Shown: in pieces, positions 10,361 through 19,536 of the stretch
How the letters are laid out: each line of letters begins with the position of its first letter
Numbering within the stretch: position 1 is the stretch's first letter
Source: Acetobacterium woodii DSM 1030
Lineage (GTDB): Bacteria > Bacillota > Clostridia > Eubacteriales > Eubacteriaceae
Reading direction: 5' to 3'
Length of the DNA stretch: 64,000 bases
Assembly (NCBI RefSeq): GCF_000247605.1
Contig: NC_016894.1
Coordinates: 1,178,001-1,242,000, forward strand
Made by a program: the position numbers and the translations under genes
The notes under the pieces: generated by a model
Told to the model about the DNA's origin: nothing
Seen by the model: the letters and a program-made list of their open reading frames with translations, nothing else
The model's database searches: none

Positions 10361-10701
10361 TGACAACTACAAAAAAAACAGTGATTGGTCTTTTGATATT
10401 GGTAGTATTAATTGCCGCAGTGCCGCTATTTATGTTACAGGGTGCAGAATTTGGCGGTTCAGATGATGCGGGAAGCGCTGTTGTTTCCGAGATTACCGGG
10501 ACAGAATATGTGCCATGGTTTACCCCTGTTTTAGAAACCGCGATTAACGGAGAATTACCAGGTGAAATTGAGAGTTTGTTTTTCTGTGTTCAAACCGGTA
10601 TCGGAGTGGGCATTATTGCTTTTGTGATGGGACGATTTGTCGAACGTAAAAAAAAGGAAGACGGTCCCAAAAACCAAAAAAATCAGAAAAAAGTTAAATA
10701 A
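10360..10701 (+). CDS. cbiN: cobalt transport protein CbiN
   Basis: A 113-residue protein with an N-terminal and a C-terminal membrane helix around an extracytoplasmic loop that contains GAEFGGSDD and WFTPV, the CbiN pattern. CbiN assists metal loading of CbiM. The C-terminal tail is very Lys-rich. It is the last gene of the cobalt operon; riboswitch 2 begins only about 46 bases after its stop. Confidence 0.93.
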   Translation: MTTTKKTVIGLLILVVLIAAVPLFMLQGAEFGGSDDAGSAVVSEITGTEYVPWFTPVLETAINGELPGEIESLFFCVQTGIGVGIIAFVMGRFVERKKKEDGPKNQKNQKKVK

Positions 10702-10747
10702 ATTTTTTATAACTGTGATTAAATGAAATAATAATTAAATAATTATT

Positions 10748-10945
10748 AAAACAGGTGTCGATTGTAATCCGTAGTATTACGAATCGCTTAAAAGGGAAGA
10801 TGGGTGAAAATCCCACGCGGTCCCGCCGCTGTAAGAGAAGAGTTCCTCCAGGGATGCCACTGTAGTGATATGGGAAGGTTGGAGGTAATGTTGACGCTTG
10901 AGCCAGAAGACCTGCCTGTTATGCAAAACTCTGCGAGAGACAGAA
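10748..10945 (+). promoter_or_regulatory. cobalamin riboswitch 2
   Basis: It is nearly the same as riboswitch 1 in the core: AAACAGGTGTCG, AAAAGGGAAGATGGGTGAAA, CCCACGCGGT, CCCGCCGCTGTAAGAGAAG, GATGCCACTG and TTGACGCTTGAGCCAGAAG. The peripheral loops differ. It lies in a short gap after cbiN with no convincing promoter of its own, so it may work on read-through RNA from the cbi operon. It controls the BtuCD-like importer and the island downstream. Confidence 0.95.
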
Positions 10946-10974
10946 AAAGGTTTTATTTGCGTGCCATTTTACGG

Positions 10975-11011
10975 GCCCATTGTCTTTAGTTGAGACAATG
11001 GGCTTTTTTTT
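10975..11011 (+). terminator. intrinsic terminator, expression platform of riboswitch 2
   Basis: GCCCATTGTCT (10975-10985) pairs perfectly with AGACAATGGGC (10993-11003), then eight T. This is a strong terminator placed to act under riboswitch control. Confidence 0.92.
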
Positions 11012-11160
11012 ATAGTGTGAAATAATAAAATATTGGCTGACATTTGTGATTGAGAGATCAGGTCAATTGTTAAAATAATAAAACTGAGTAAAAGAGGAGA
11101 AATTAGAAAATATTGATAGGCAATAGCACTGTCAATATAAATATAAATGGAGGTTTCATA

Positions 11161-11202
11161 ATGATAAAAAAAGCGGCAAAAATTATGAATCAGAGGTGGT
11201 AA
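11161..11202 (+). CDS. possible 13-codon leader peptide coupled to the corrinoid permease
   Basis: GGAGG lies seven bases before an ATG at 11161 that opens MIKKAAKIMNQRW and ends at a TAA sharing its last base with the permease ATG (TAATG). The strong ribosome site and exact overlap suggest translational coupling. It could also be a decayed remnant or chance. No family can be assigned to so short a peptide. Confidence 0.4.
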   Translation: MIKKAAKIMNQRW

Positions 11203-12236
11203 TGGAAAGTATTAAAAACAGAAAAGCGCGACAAATCAGTATTTTGGTCTTAATTCTGGGGGCTATTGTGGTGATCTCGGTCTACAGTATCAGCGTCGGT
11301 TCCATCAATATCAGTATCCCGGATATTTTATCGATTTTGTCGGGAAAAGCAGTGGCCGATGATACTTTTGGCCCGATTATTATGAACATTCGCCTGCCCA
11401 GAACCTTGGCGACCATCATGGGGGGCGCCTGTCTGGCACTTTCCGGTTTGTTGCTGCAGATTTTTTTTAAAAATCCCATCGTAGAGCCCTATATTTTAGG
11501 GATCTCATCCGGGGCGACCTTGTTTGTGGGCCTGGTATTATTGGGTGGATTCTCATTTGGGCTGAAGTCTTTGCCACCGATGGGATTGTTTACTGGCGCC
11601 TTTCTGGGGGCCATGCTGGTGATGGTGGTGGTGGTTTTTGCAGCTCAAAAAGTCAAAAATATCACGACGCTTTTAATTATTGGGATGATGGCGGGGTTTA
11701 TTTGCAATGCCTTTACCAGTATCCTTACGGCTTTTGCTGACAAAGAACAGCTGCATGGTTTTGTGATGTGGTCGATGGGGAGCTTTTCGGGTTTTTCCTG
11801 GCCGCAGGTCCAGTTTTTATATGGCATCGGTTGTCCGATGATAATCCTTGCCTTTATTTTGAGTAAACCACTCAATGCCATGCTTTTTGGTGAAAATTAT
11901 GCGATCTCGATGGGATTAAGCATGAAAAAATTCCGGGTAATTGTGATCCTTATTGCCAGTGTTTTAACGGCAACGATCACGGCCTTTGCCGGGCCAATTT
12001 CGTTTGTTGGCCTGGCCGTTCCGCATATGGTGCGAATTACCTTGGGGACTTCTGATAACCGTATTCTGATTCCCGGGGTGATCTTAGCCGGAGCCCTGAT
12101 GACTGGGGTCTGTGATCTGATTGCACGGATGATTCTTTCCCCCGTTGAACTGCCATTAGGGGTGATTACAGCCTTAATCGGGGCACCGATTGTTGTTTAT
12201 TTACTAGTCCATAAAACGAAAGGAAATGAGCTATGA
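11202..12236 (+). CDS. FecCD/BtuC-type ABC permease (cobalamin/corrinoid importer)
   Basis: A 344-residue permease of the BtuC/FecCD family with about ten membrane helices. Family blocks include MNIRLPRTLATIMGGACLALSG, GAPIVVYL near the end, and FAGPISFVGLAVPHMVR, which contacts the ATPase. The ATG at 11202 was chosen over an upstream GTG at 11196 because GAGG is well placed. Its position behind a B12 riboswitch and beside CbiZ indicates a corrinoid substrate. It overlaps the ATPase gene by ATGA. Confidence 0.9.
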   Translation: MESIKNRKARQISILVLILGAIVVISVYSISVGSINISIPDILSILSGKAVADDTFGPIIMNIRLPRTLATIMGGACLALSGLLLQIFFKNPIVEPYILGISSGATLFVGLVLLGGFSFGLKSLPPMGLFTGAFLGAMLVMVVVVFAAQKVKNITTLLIIGMMAGFICNAFTSILTAFADKEQLHGFVMWSMGSFSGFSWPQVQFLYGIGCPMIILAFILSKPLNAMLFGENYAISMGLSMKKFRVIVILIASVLTATITAFAGPISFVGLAVPHMVRITLGTSDNRILIPGVILAGALMTGVCDLIARMILSPVELPLGVITALIGAPIVVYLLVHKTKGNEL

Positions 12237-13444
12237 AACCAGTAATCTTTACTGCAAATTTGAACGTTGGTTATGATAAAAAGGTAGTTGTTGAACAAGT
12301 CAACATTTGTGCAAATCGGGGGGAGCTGATTTGTTTATTAGGTCCTAATGGATCAGGAAAATCAACTATTTTGCGGACCTTGACGGGATTACAGCCACCA
12401 GTAACCGGGCGGGTAGAAATCAATGGCATGGATATCGCGACCATCAAAAAAGCAGAGTTAGCTAAAAAAATGGCCATTGTTCTGACTGAACAGGTATCGT
12501 TAGGACTACTGACCGTTTTTGAAATTGCTTCGATGGGTCGATATCCGCACACTAATTTTCTGGGGAAATTATCAAAAGAGGATGAAAGCATCGTCGATGA
12601 GGCCCTTGACCTGGTCGATGCTGGCACTTTGAAAAATCGCTATTACTTCGAACTCAGCGATGGCGAAAAACAAAAGGTCATGATTGCCCGGGCTCTGGTT
12701 CAGGAACCGGAACTGATTGTCCTGGACGAACCCACCAGTCATCTGGATGTTCGGCATAAGGTTGAAGTCATCAGCATTTTAAGAAAGCTCTGCCTGGAAA
12801 AAGGAATCACCGTGGTCTTATCGCTTCATGATATTGATATAGCCATTAAAGGCTGTCAAAAAATTTTGTTAATAGAAAAGGGTAAGGTCAAAGCCCAGGG
12901 AACACCGGAGGAGATTATTAAAACCGGTACGATTCAGAATCTCTATTCAATTGAGGGGGCTAACTATAATGAACTGCTGGGGTGTTTGGAATTCTGTTCC
13001 CCGGTATTACCGGAAGTTTTTATTACCGGTGGCAATGGTACTGGAACCGGTGTGTATCGGGCGGTATCACGGGCTGGTTTTGGGATGTGCTGTGGGGTAC
13101 TGCATAGTAATGACATTGATTTACATGTAGCCAAAGCGCTCAATTGTGATGTCATTGAAGAAGACTCTTTCAGCCGGATCAGTGAAAAGCATTATGCCGA
13201 TGCCGCGGCTAAAATGGCTAAAATGCATTATGTTATTGATACGGGTTTCCCGGTGGGAAAAACGAATGAGCACAATCTGGATTTAATCATTGATGCGCTT
13301 AAAATGGGAAAAACCGTTTTTAGTTTAACGGCTCAAAGTGAATTAAAAGGACGATTCGGGGACTGGTCTGAAAAAATCAAATGCTGTAAAAATCCGGCGG
13401 AGATTCTTAAGATCATTCCACCGCAAACGGGAAGCGGGTGTTGA
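12233..13444 (+). CDS. BtuD/FecE-type ABC ATPase with C-terminal extra domain
   Basis: A 403-residue protein. Residues 1 to about 245 form an ABC ATPase (Walker A GPNGSGKST, signature LSDGEKQKV, Walker B IVLDEPTSHLD, His switch SLHDIDI). About 150 further residues follow, starting near GGNGTGTGVYRAVSRAG and containing GMCCGVLHSNDID and IDTGFPVGKTNEHN. This tail is not part of a normal importer ATPase and looks like a small Rossmann-like domain of unknown role. Its place directly before CbiZ suggests a corrinoid-sensing or processing role, which is inference. Confidence 0.88.
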   Translation: MKPVIFTANLNVGYDKKVVVEQVNICANRGELICLLGPNGSGKSTILRTLTGLQPPVTGRVEINGMDIATIKKAELAKKMAIVLTEQVSLGLLTVFEIASMGRYPHTNFLGKLSKEDESIVDEALDLVDAGTLKNRYYFELSDGEKQKVMIARALVQEPELIVLDEPTSHLDVRHKVEVISILRKLCLEKGITVVLSLHDIDIAIKGCQKILLIEKGKVKAQGTPEEIIKTGTIQNLYSIEGANYNELLGCLEFCSPVLPEVFITGGNGTGTGVYRAVSRAGFGMCCGVLHSNDIDLHVAKALNCDVIEEDSFSRISEKHYADAAAKMAKMHYVIDTGFPVGKTNEHNLDLIIDALKMGKTVFSLTAQSELKGRFGDWSEKIKCCKNPAEILKIIPPQTGSGC

Positions 13445-13446
13445 AG

Positions 13447-14604
13447 ATGATGTTGGGGGTAACGGCAACCGGAGATCCGATCCATCGCTATCACCGCTGT
13501 CTGGTGGTACCCTTTGCCGGACCGCGAAAGGTGATCAGCACTGCTATGGAGCACGGCGGCTATCAGGAAAATTTAACTGCGGTATTCAATCAGGATGTCA
13601 ACCCTGGGCCGGGCCGATTGTGTGAACACATGGAACCCGGCCAGCAGGAAAAAATGCAGACTTTTATCCGGGAGGAGTTGGGGTTAGATCCGGACACAGT
13701 GGCTCGGATGGCGACCATTGTGGCCATGGAAAGTGCGGCCATTAAAAGCGAAACCTATGATATTCTGACCGTGACGGCCATTACCACGGCCAGTCTGGAA
13801 GTCAATGGTGGTCGCATTGGTGAAAAAGCGACCAGCTATGAAAAAAATGGCGAATATGTCAATTTAAGACCGGGAACGATTAATAGTATGGTCTTTGTCA
13901 GTGGCAATATGACACCGGGTTGCATGGCTCGGGCTATGGTGACAGCGACAGAGGCTAAAACGGCCGCCTGTCAAGAACTGATGGCTGGCAGCCTTTACTC
14001 AACCGGCATCGCTACCGGATCAGGGACTGATAACTTGATGATTATTTGTGATAGCGAGTCGACGAACCAACTGACCTATGCTGGCAAGCATGGTAAGCTG
14101 GGAGAACTGATCGGGCGATTGGTCCGGGATACGGTCAAAGAATCCCTTAACGCGCATATGGCCTTAAACCCGCTTACTCAACATCGAATCTTAGCGCGAA
14201 TGAAACGTTATGGGGTTACTGAGGGAACTTTTTTCAAAAAATTTAATGAACTTAGTCAAGAAGGTCAACGCCACTTTCCCGAATGGATCGACCGTCTTCA
14301 TCGCTTGGATCAGGAGGATGAGCTGGTAACCTGGACTTCCCTCTATGTGCATCTGCTGGATCAGCTGGGCTGGGGTTTATTGTCTGGCGTGGAAGCCATT
14401 AATAGCGGCGCAATCATTCTTAAGCAGATTGCCAAAGGGCAGGCTGTTAATCGTGAACAATCGATCAAAGCGCATGAATCCGCGGAAGTAGTGATTCAAA
14501 AAATGGTAAATTCTTTTGTGACGACCCTTTCTGAAATGGTCATGGCAAAAGAAATAAATTTTAACTCAGAAGGAGAAAAGAGTAGTAATGAAAAGACAGT
14601 TTAA
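13447..14604 (+). CDS. cbiZ: adenosylcobinamide amidohydrolase CbiZ, copy 1
   Basis: A 385-residue CbiZ-family protein with conserved blocks EHGGYQE, FNQDVNPGPG, AITTASLEVNGGR, ATEAKTAACQELM and GIATGSGTDN. CbiZ cleaves the aminopropanol side chain of adenosylcobinamide or pseudo-B12, allowing remodelling of salvaged corrinoids. The start at 13447 aligns with copy 2; a GTG at 13438 and TTG at 13441 are also in frame. It lies among importer genes, as in other salvage loci. It overlaps the next gene by 17 bases. Confidence 0.9.
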   Translation: MMLGVTATGDPIHRYHRCLVVPFAGPRKVISTAMEHGGYQENLTAVFNQDVNPGPGRLCEHMEPGQQEKMQTFIREELGLDPDTVARMATIVAMESAAIKSETYDILTVTAITTASLEVNGGRIGEKATSYEKNGEYVNLRPGTINSMVFVSGNMTPGCMARAMVTATEAKTAACQELMAGSLYSTGIATGSGTDNLMIICDSESTNQLTYAGKHGKLGELIGRLVRDTVKESLNAHMALNPLTQHRILARMKRYGVTEGTFFKKFNELSQEGQRHFPEWIDRLHRLDQEDELVTWTSLYVHLLDQLGWGLLSGVEAINSGAIILKQIAKGQAVNREQSIKAHESAEVVIQKMVNSFVTTLSEMVMAKEINFNSEGEKSSNEKTV

Positions 14605-15760
14605 ACGGTTAGCGGTGATTGCAATCACGGCAGTTATAGTAATGACAACAATGGCAGGACTGACGGGTTGTCAGTCGAGTGACAAGAGTTACAAAAGCGA
14701 GGATGGGAATACCATTAAATTGCAGTATGCTAAGAATTTTAACATCGAATATCTGGATAACAATAACAAGATTGTTACCGATGGTGAAGGCAAACAGATG
14801 TTGTTGCTGCAAAAAGGTCAAGAAGCACCAGCCGAATACAAGGATCTGCCGGCAATTACCATTCCCATTGATGATGCCATCTACACCAGTACCACTCAGG
14901 TTGGCTTTTTACGGGCTTTTGATGACGAAACCCTGTTTGACAGTATCGTCGGCGTTCGGATGAAGGCCGAAGACTGGGATTTTGATGCGATGAAAAACCG
15001 AATGTTAGAGGGCAAGATCAAGGATATCGGTTCCAATTCAGCTACCAGCAGCAGCTATGATTATGAAATCATTCAGTCATTAAATCCCAAAATTGTCTTT
15101 ACCGCAACGGGGATGGGTAGCGAACAGCAGAAATTGATGGAGATGCTGACCCAGAATAATATTCCCTATCTTTATGATTCATCCAGTACCGAAGCGGATT
15201 ATCGGGGAACCATGGAATGGATGAAATTCTATTCGGCTTTTTATAATCTGGAAAAAGAAGCCACTGAGTATTATGATAAGGCCATGAAACGCATCGATGA
15301 AATGAAAGCTAAGGTAGAAAATACTGAAAAACCTAAAGTGGCCTGGGCGATTATTTCATCCGGTAAAATTTATGTTCAGAATGCCGGGTCGAAAGCTGCG
15401 CAAATGGTTCGTGATGCCGGCGGTGAATACCTTTTTGATGATATTGGGGTTGGCAAAGACAGTGTCTCTGTTTTAACTCCGGAAGAGTTTTACAGTCGGG
15501 TTTCCAAGGCTGATTATTATATTAACTCTGGGATGCCAAAGTATGGGCCAGATATTAAATCGATTACCGATCAGGTGCCGGTAGTAGCGGATCTGCCGAT
15601 TTATAGCAGTGGTAATGTCTGGCAGATTACGGATAATTTCTGGTCGACTTATCATACCATCGATCAGAAATACCTGGATTTGGCGGCGATTTTCCATCCT
15701 GAGCTGTACCCGGATTATGAGGTCACGCAGTTTGTTAATATGCCGGCCGTAGCTAAGTAA
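14588..15760 (+). CDS. corrinoid/iron-complex ABC substrate-binding lipoprotein (BtuF/FecB-like)
   Basis: A 390-residue protein with a lipoprotein signal peptide: basic MKRQFKR, hydrophobic core, lipobox LTGC with Cys near residue 28. Two periplasmic-binding lobes follow, with AWAIISSGKIYVQNAG and YINSGMPKYGPD in the second lobe. AAGGAG lies upstream inside the end of cbiZ. It supplies ligand to the permease/ATPase pair at 11.2-13.4 kb; a corrinoid ligand is inferred from context. Confidence 0.88.
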   Translation: MKRQFKRLAVIAITAVIVMTTMAGLTGCQSSDKSYKSEDGNTIKLQYAKNFNIEYLDNNNKIVTDGEGKQMLLLQKGQEAPAEYKDLPAITIPIDDAIYTSTTQVGFLRAFDDETLFDSIVGVRMKAEDWDFDAMKNRMLEGKIKDIGSNSATSSSYDYEIIQSLNPKIVFTATGMGSEQQKLMEMLTQNNIPYLYDSSSTEADYRGTMEWMKFYSAFYNLEKEATEYYDKAMKRIDEMKAKVENTEKPKVAWAIISSGKIYVQNAGSKAAQMVRDAGGEYLFDDIGVGKDSVSVLTPEEFYSRVSKADYYINSGMPKYGPDIKSITDQVPVVADLPIYSSGNVWQITDNFWSTYHTIDQKYLDLAAIFHPELYPDYEVTQFVNMPAVAK

Positions 15761-15762
15761 GG

Positions 15763-18700
15763 GTGAAACTGATGCTTAATCTGATAATTATTATGACCAG
15801 CATGGAGCCTTTCCTGACTTTCAGGGAAGCACTGGTCAATTTAGATAAACAATATCCGGAGAAATTTAGGGTGACGTTGTTTAATACAACTGAACTGGAA
15901 AACACAGAAGTTTACAGCCAATGCATTGAGGCATCTGAACAGGCTGATTTCATCTTTATGAACATTCATGGTTCGCTATCTTTTTTTAAACCTTTTTATG
16001 CTTATTTTAATCAGTTTAAAAAGAAAAAACCTTTTTTTATTAATACCACCATTGAAGAAGAGGTCGGTGAGGTTTTCCCGGATTGTAGCATTATGCCGGA
16101 GGACTTCCGGACGATTTATAAATATTTTAAATCGACCAGCGTGGGAAATTTTGAAAATCTGATTAAGTGGATTGCAAATCAATTTGCTGGCGGCAGCTAT
16201 CCGATTGATCCGCCGCTTTTGCCGAAATGGAGCGGGATTTATGATCCGGATTGTGATACAGGCGACGAGGCGGCTTATCTTGATATAATCAAAAAAAACG
16301 ACAAGTTCACCATTGGGATCATCATCAATGTGTTGCTTTTGCAAAAAGATAATCTGGCCCATATCGATGCCCTGATACGCGAGATTAGAGATCAGGGTCT
16401 CAATCCCCTATGCGTCTATTCCGACATGCTGCCGGATCTCGATTTGGGGTGCGAAGGAATCCGCAATGTGCTGGAGCGCTGTATGATTCAGGACGGACAA
16501 GTGATTGTTGATGCCATCATTAATACGACAGCCTTCAGTCTGACGATTCTGTCCGATCCGGGGGATGGTTCAAAGCCCAAAGATACCAGTATTTTCGAAT
16601 TATTTAAGGTGCCGGTTTTGCAATCGATGACGACCCTGCAGTCTTTTGCCGAATGGGATGAGTCGGTACGGGGTCTTGATCCGCTGTCACTCAGTTTTTG
16701 TGTGTTTCAGCCGGAGTTTGACGGTCAGGTGATTGCTTATCCTTTTGCTACCACCGAGAATGAGGATACTCCCCTTGGTTCGAAGCGGGTTTCTAAACCG
16801 ATTGCTGAACGGGTTAACCGGATTGTCACCCTGGCGCATAATTGGGCCAGATTACGGCATCAAGATAATGCCCAAAAGAAGGTGGCCATTATTCTTCATA
16901 ATAATCCGCCCCGAAATGATAACATCGGCGGCGCCGCCGGACTGGATACGCCAGTTTCGGTTTATCAGATGATAAATGCTTTGGAGGAGCGAGGGATCTT
17001 TACCGCCTATCATTTTGAGGATGGTAAAGAAATTATCGACCGTATTACCAGTGGATTGACGAATGATGGTCGCTGGTCTTCGCCGGAAACGATGCTTGAA
17101 AAAAGCATCGATACGGTTAAAAAAGAACAGTATCAGCAGTGGTTTGATCAGTTTATTCCCCGGATTCAGGAAAATCTGGTGAAATATTGGGATCAGCCAG
17201 TGGGGGACTTTATGGCGGTGGAGAATCAGTTGCTGGTTCCCGGGATTCTAAATGGTAATGTTTTTATCGGACTGCAGCCGCCGCGCGCTTTTGAAGATAA
17301 GGCTGAAGAAATGTACCACAGCACCGATATCCCCTGTCCCCATCAGTACATTGGGGTTTACAATTGGGTTGAGAAAATATTTGAGGCGGATGTGATTATT
17401 CACGTCGGTACCCATGGCACCATCGAATGGCTGCCTGGTAAAGAGGTGGGGCTGTCCAAAAATTGTTACAGCGATATCTGCATTGGCACCATCCCCCATC
17501 TCTATTCCTATATTATTAATGCTCCTGGTGAGGGCACTCAGGCCAAGCGGCGGACCTATGCTACCCTTTTAGATTATATGGTGCCATCGATGTTTGAAGC
17601 CGGCGTTTATGATGAACTGGCGGAGATGGATGAGCTGATGAAACAGTATTATCATATTCAAAGTGCCGATCCCAAAAAGCTGCCGATTATTCAGCAGGAA
17701 ATCAAGGAATTGGCCATCAAGATGAATCTGCATGACGATATTGGCATTACCACTGAACAAATGGAAACGGATATTGATGGCTGTATTCATGAATTTCATT
17801 CATGGGTGACAAACGTTCAAGCTTGCGATATTTATGATGGCTTTCACATTTTTGGCATGGTTCCAAAAGGTGATAAATTCAGGAACATGCTGAAAATGCT
17901 GGTCAGAAACCGTAATGGGAACATCCCATCATTGCGGGATGGGGTTTGTGATCTGCTGGGGCGGGATCATGAAGCCTTACTGGCTGAACCGGATAAAGCT
18001 ACCGATGATGGCAAATCTTATGGGATTTTGTTGGCCGAAGCCGATGAACTCGGACGGGCTATTTTTCTGGAACTGGAGCAGAACGATTACGATCCGGAGT
18101 CAGTCGCTGCGATTATCGAAAAATTTAAAATAAGTAATACAAATTCTACGAAACGATTAAGCGTGACGCTGGAGTATGTTTGTACATTTGTCAGACCTCG
18201 GGTGTTGCGAATTACCGATGAGATGGATCATTTTATCGATGGCATCCAGGGGAAATTCATCCCCCCGGGACCCTCCGGCGCACCGACGCGAGGAAATGCC
18301 GGAATTCTGCCTACCGGTAGAAATTTTTATTCCGTTGATCCGGGTGCGATGCCATCCCGGCCCTCCTGGGAAATCGGGCAGGTACTTGGTAATCAGTTAA
18401 TGGAACGTTATCAGAAAGACGAGGGCAAGTATCCGGAAAGTGTCTCAATGCTGGTCTATGCTACCGAATCGATGCGAACCTATGGCGATGATATTTCCGA
18501 AACCTTTTATCTGTTGGGAACCCGGCCGGTCTGGCTGGGGAATACCGACCGGGTGATTGGGGTTGAAGCGATTCCTCTTAACGAACTGGGACGACCCCGA
18601 ATCGATGTGACGCTACGGATCACCGGTCTGTTTCGGGATGCCTTTCCTAATCTGATCGAACGGGTTGAAGACGCCGTGAATCTGGTCGCCGCCCTCGATG

Positions 18701-19521
18701 AACCGGATGAGATGAACTATATCCGTAAGCATGTCAGAGAAGAGGTGGCCGAACTGGTTAGTCAGGGTATTTCCCTGGAACAGGCCGAGCGCCAGTCGCT
18801 GTTGCGGGTTTTCGGTGATCCACCGGGAGCTTATGGGGCCGGAACCAAAAATGTCGTTGAAAGCCAAAAGTGGAATGACGTCACCGATTTAGGAACTGTC
18901 TACACCACCTGGGGCTGTCATGCCTATGGCAAGGATGTCCACGGTGAAAAAATGCCGGAGGTCTTTACCCGACGTTTCAGCAAGATTAATGTCGCCGTGA
19001 AGAACGAATCCACCCGGGAAGTGGATATGCTCGACAGCGACGATTTCTATAATTATTTTGGCGGCATGGTGGCCGCCATTACCACCCATAGTGGTTCCCA
19101 GAAACCGGCCTATGTGCCCAGTACCTCGGACACCGATCATATCGAAACCCTGAGTCTTCATGAAGAAGCCTCGCGGGTCATGCGGACCCGGGTTAATAAT
19201 CCCAAATGGATTGAGGGTTTGAAAAACCATGGTTATCGAGGGGCCAAACAAATTTCGGCGATGGTTGATATTACCTTTGGCTGGGATGCCACCACCAATG
19301 TCATTGATGACTGGATGTATGATGCCATTGCCAATCGTTATGCTTTCGATCAAGAAACCACGGACTGGATGAAAGAAGTCAATCCCTGGGCCTTGCAGAA
19401 CGTGGCCGAGCGGTTATTGGAAGCGAATCAGCGGGGTATGTGGAATGCTTCCGAAGAAAGTGTAAAGAAGCTGAAAAAAATCTACCTCGAAATGGAAGGT
19501 AATCTGGAGTCACTTGGTTAA
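15763..19521 (+). CDS. cobN: CobN/BchH-type chelatase large subunit, copy 1
   Basis: A 1252-residue protein of the CobN/magnesium-chelatase H family, full length for CobN. Conserved blocks are LSDPGDGS, NNPPRNDNIGGAAGLDTP, HVGTHGTIEWLPGK (His 547 and His 551), SGAPTRGNAGILPTGRNFY, LGRPRIDVTLRITGLFRD and GDPPGAYGAG. The family binds a tetrapyrrole and inserts a metal with AAA+ partners, here probably the ChlD- and ChlI-like proteins that follow. The GTG start is 3 bases after the lipoprotein gene; ATG 15772 is an alternative. Cobalt/corrin as substrate is likely from the neighbours but not proved. Confidence 0.9.
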   Translation: MKLMLNLIIIMTSMEPFLTFREALVNLDKQYPEKFRVTLFNTTELENTEVYSQCIEASEQADFIFMNIHGSLSFFKPFYAYFNQFKKKKPFFINTTIEEEVGEVFPDCSIMPEDFRTIYKYFKSTSVGNFENLIKWIANQFAGGSYPIDPPLLPKWSGIYDPDCDTGDEAAYLDIIKKNDKFTIGIIINVLLLQKDNLAHIDALIREIRDQGLNPLCVYSDMLPDLDLGCEGIRNVLERCMIQDGQVIVDAIINTTAFSLTILSDPGDGSKPKDTSIFELFKVPVLQSMTTLQSFAEWDESVRGLDPLSLSFCVFQPEFDGQVIAYPFATTENEDTPLGSKRVSKPIAERVNRIVTLAHNWARLRHQDNAQKKVAIILHNNPPRNDNIGGAAGLDTPVSVYQMINALEERGIFTAYHFEDGKEIIDRITSGLTNDGRWSSPETMLEKSIDTVKKEQYQQWFDQFIPRIQENLVKYWDQPVGDFMAVENQLLVPGILNGNVFIGLQPPRAFEDKAEEMYHSTDIPCPHQYIGVYNWVEKIFEADVIIHVGTHGTIEWLPGKEVGLSKNCYSDICIGTIPHLYSYIINAPGEGTQAKRRTYATLLDYMVPSMFEAGVYDELAEMDELMKQYYHIQSADPKKLPIIQQEIKELAIKMNLHDDIGITTEQMETDIDGCIHEFHSWVTNVQACDIYDGFHIFGMVPKGDKFRNMLKMLVRNRNGNIPSLRDGVCDLLGRDHEALLAEPDKATDDGKSYGILLAEADELGRAIFLELEQNDYDPESVAAIIEKFKISNTNSTKRLSVTLEYVCTFVRPRVLRITDEMDHFIDGIQGKFIPPGPSGAPTRGNAGILPTGRNFYSVDPGAMPSRPSWEIGQVLGNQLMERYQKDEGKYPESVSMLVYATESMRTYGDDISETFYLLGTRPVWLGNTDRVIGVEAIPLNELGRPRIDVTLRITGLFRDAFPNLIERVEDAVNLVAALDEPDEMNYIRKHVREEVAELVSQGISLEQAERQSLLRVFGDPPGAYGAGTKNVVESQKWNDVTDLGTVYTTWGCHAYGKDVHGEKMPEVFTRRFSKINVAVKNESTREVDMLDSDDFYNYFGGMVAAITTHSGSQKPAYVPSTSDTDHIETLSLHEEASRVMRTRVNNPKWIEGLKNHGYRGAKQISAMVDITFGWDATTNVIDDWMYDAIANRYAFDQETTDWMKEVNPWALQNVAERLLEANQRGMWNASEESVKKLKKIYLEMEGNLESLG

Positions 19522-19536
19522 GAGGAGTCGAAAATA

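Noticed and set aside
10804-10989. 61-codon open frame in the gap after cbiN
   Set aside because: It lies wholly within cobalamin riboswitch 2 and its terminator.
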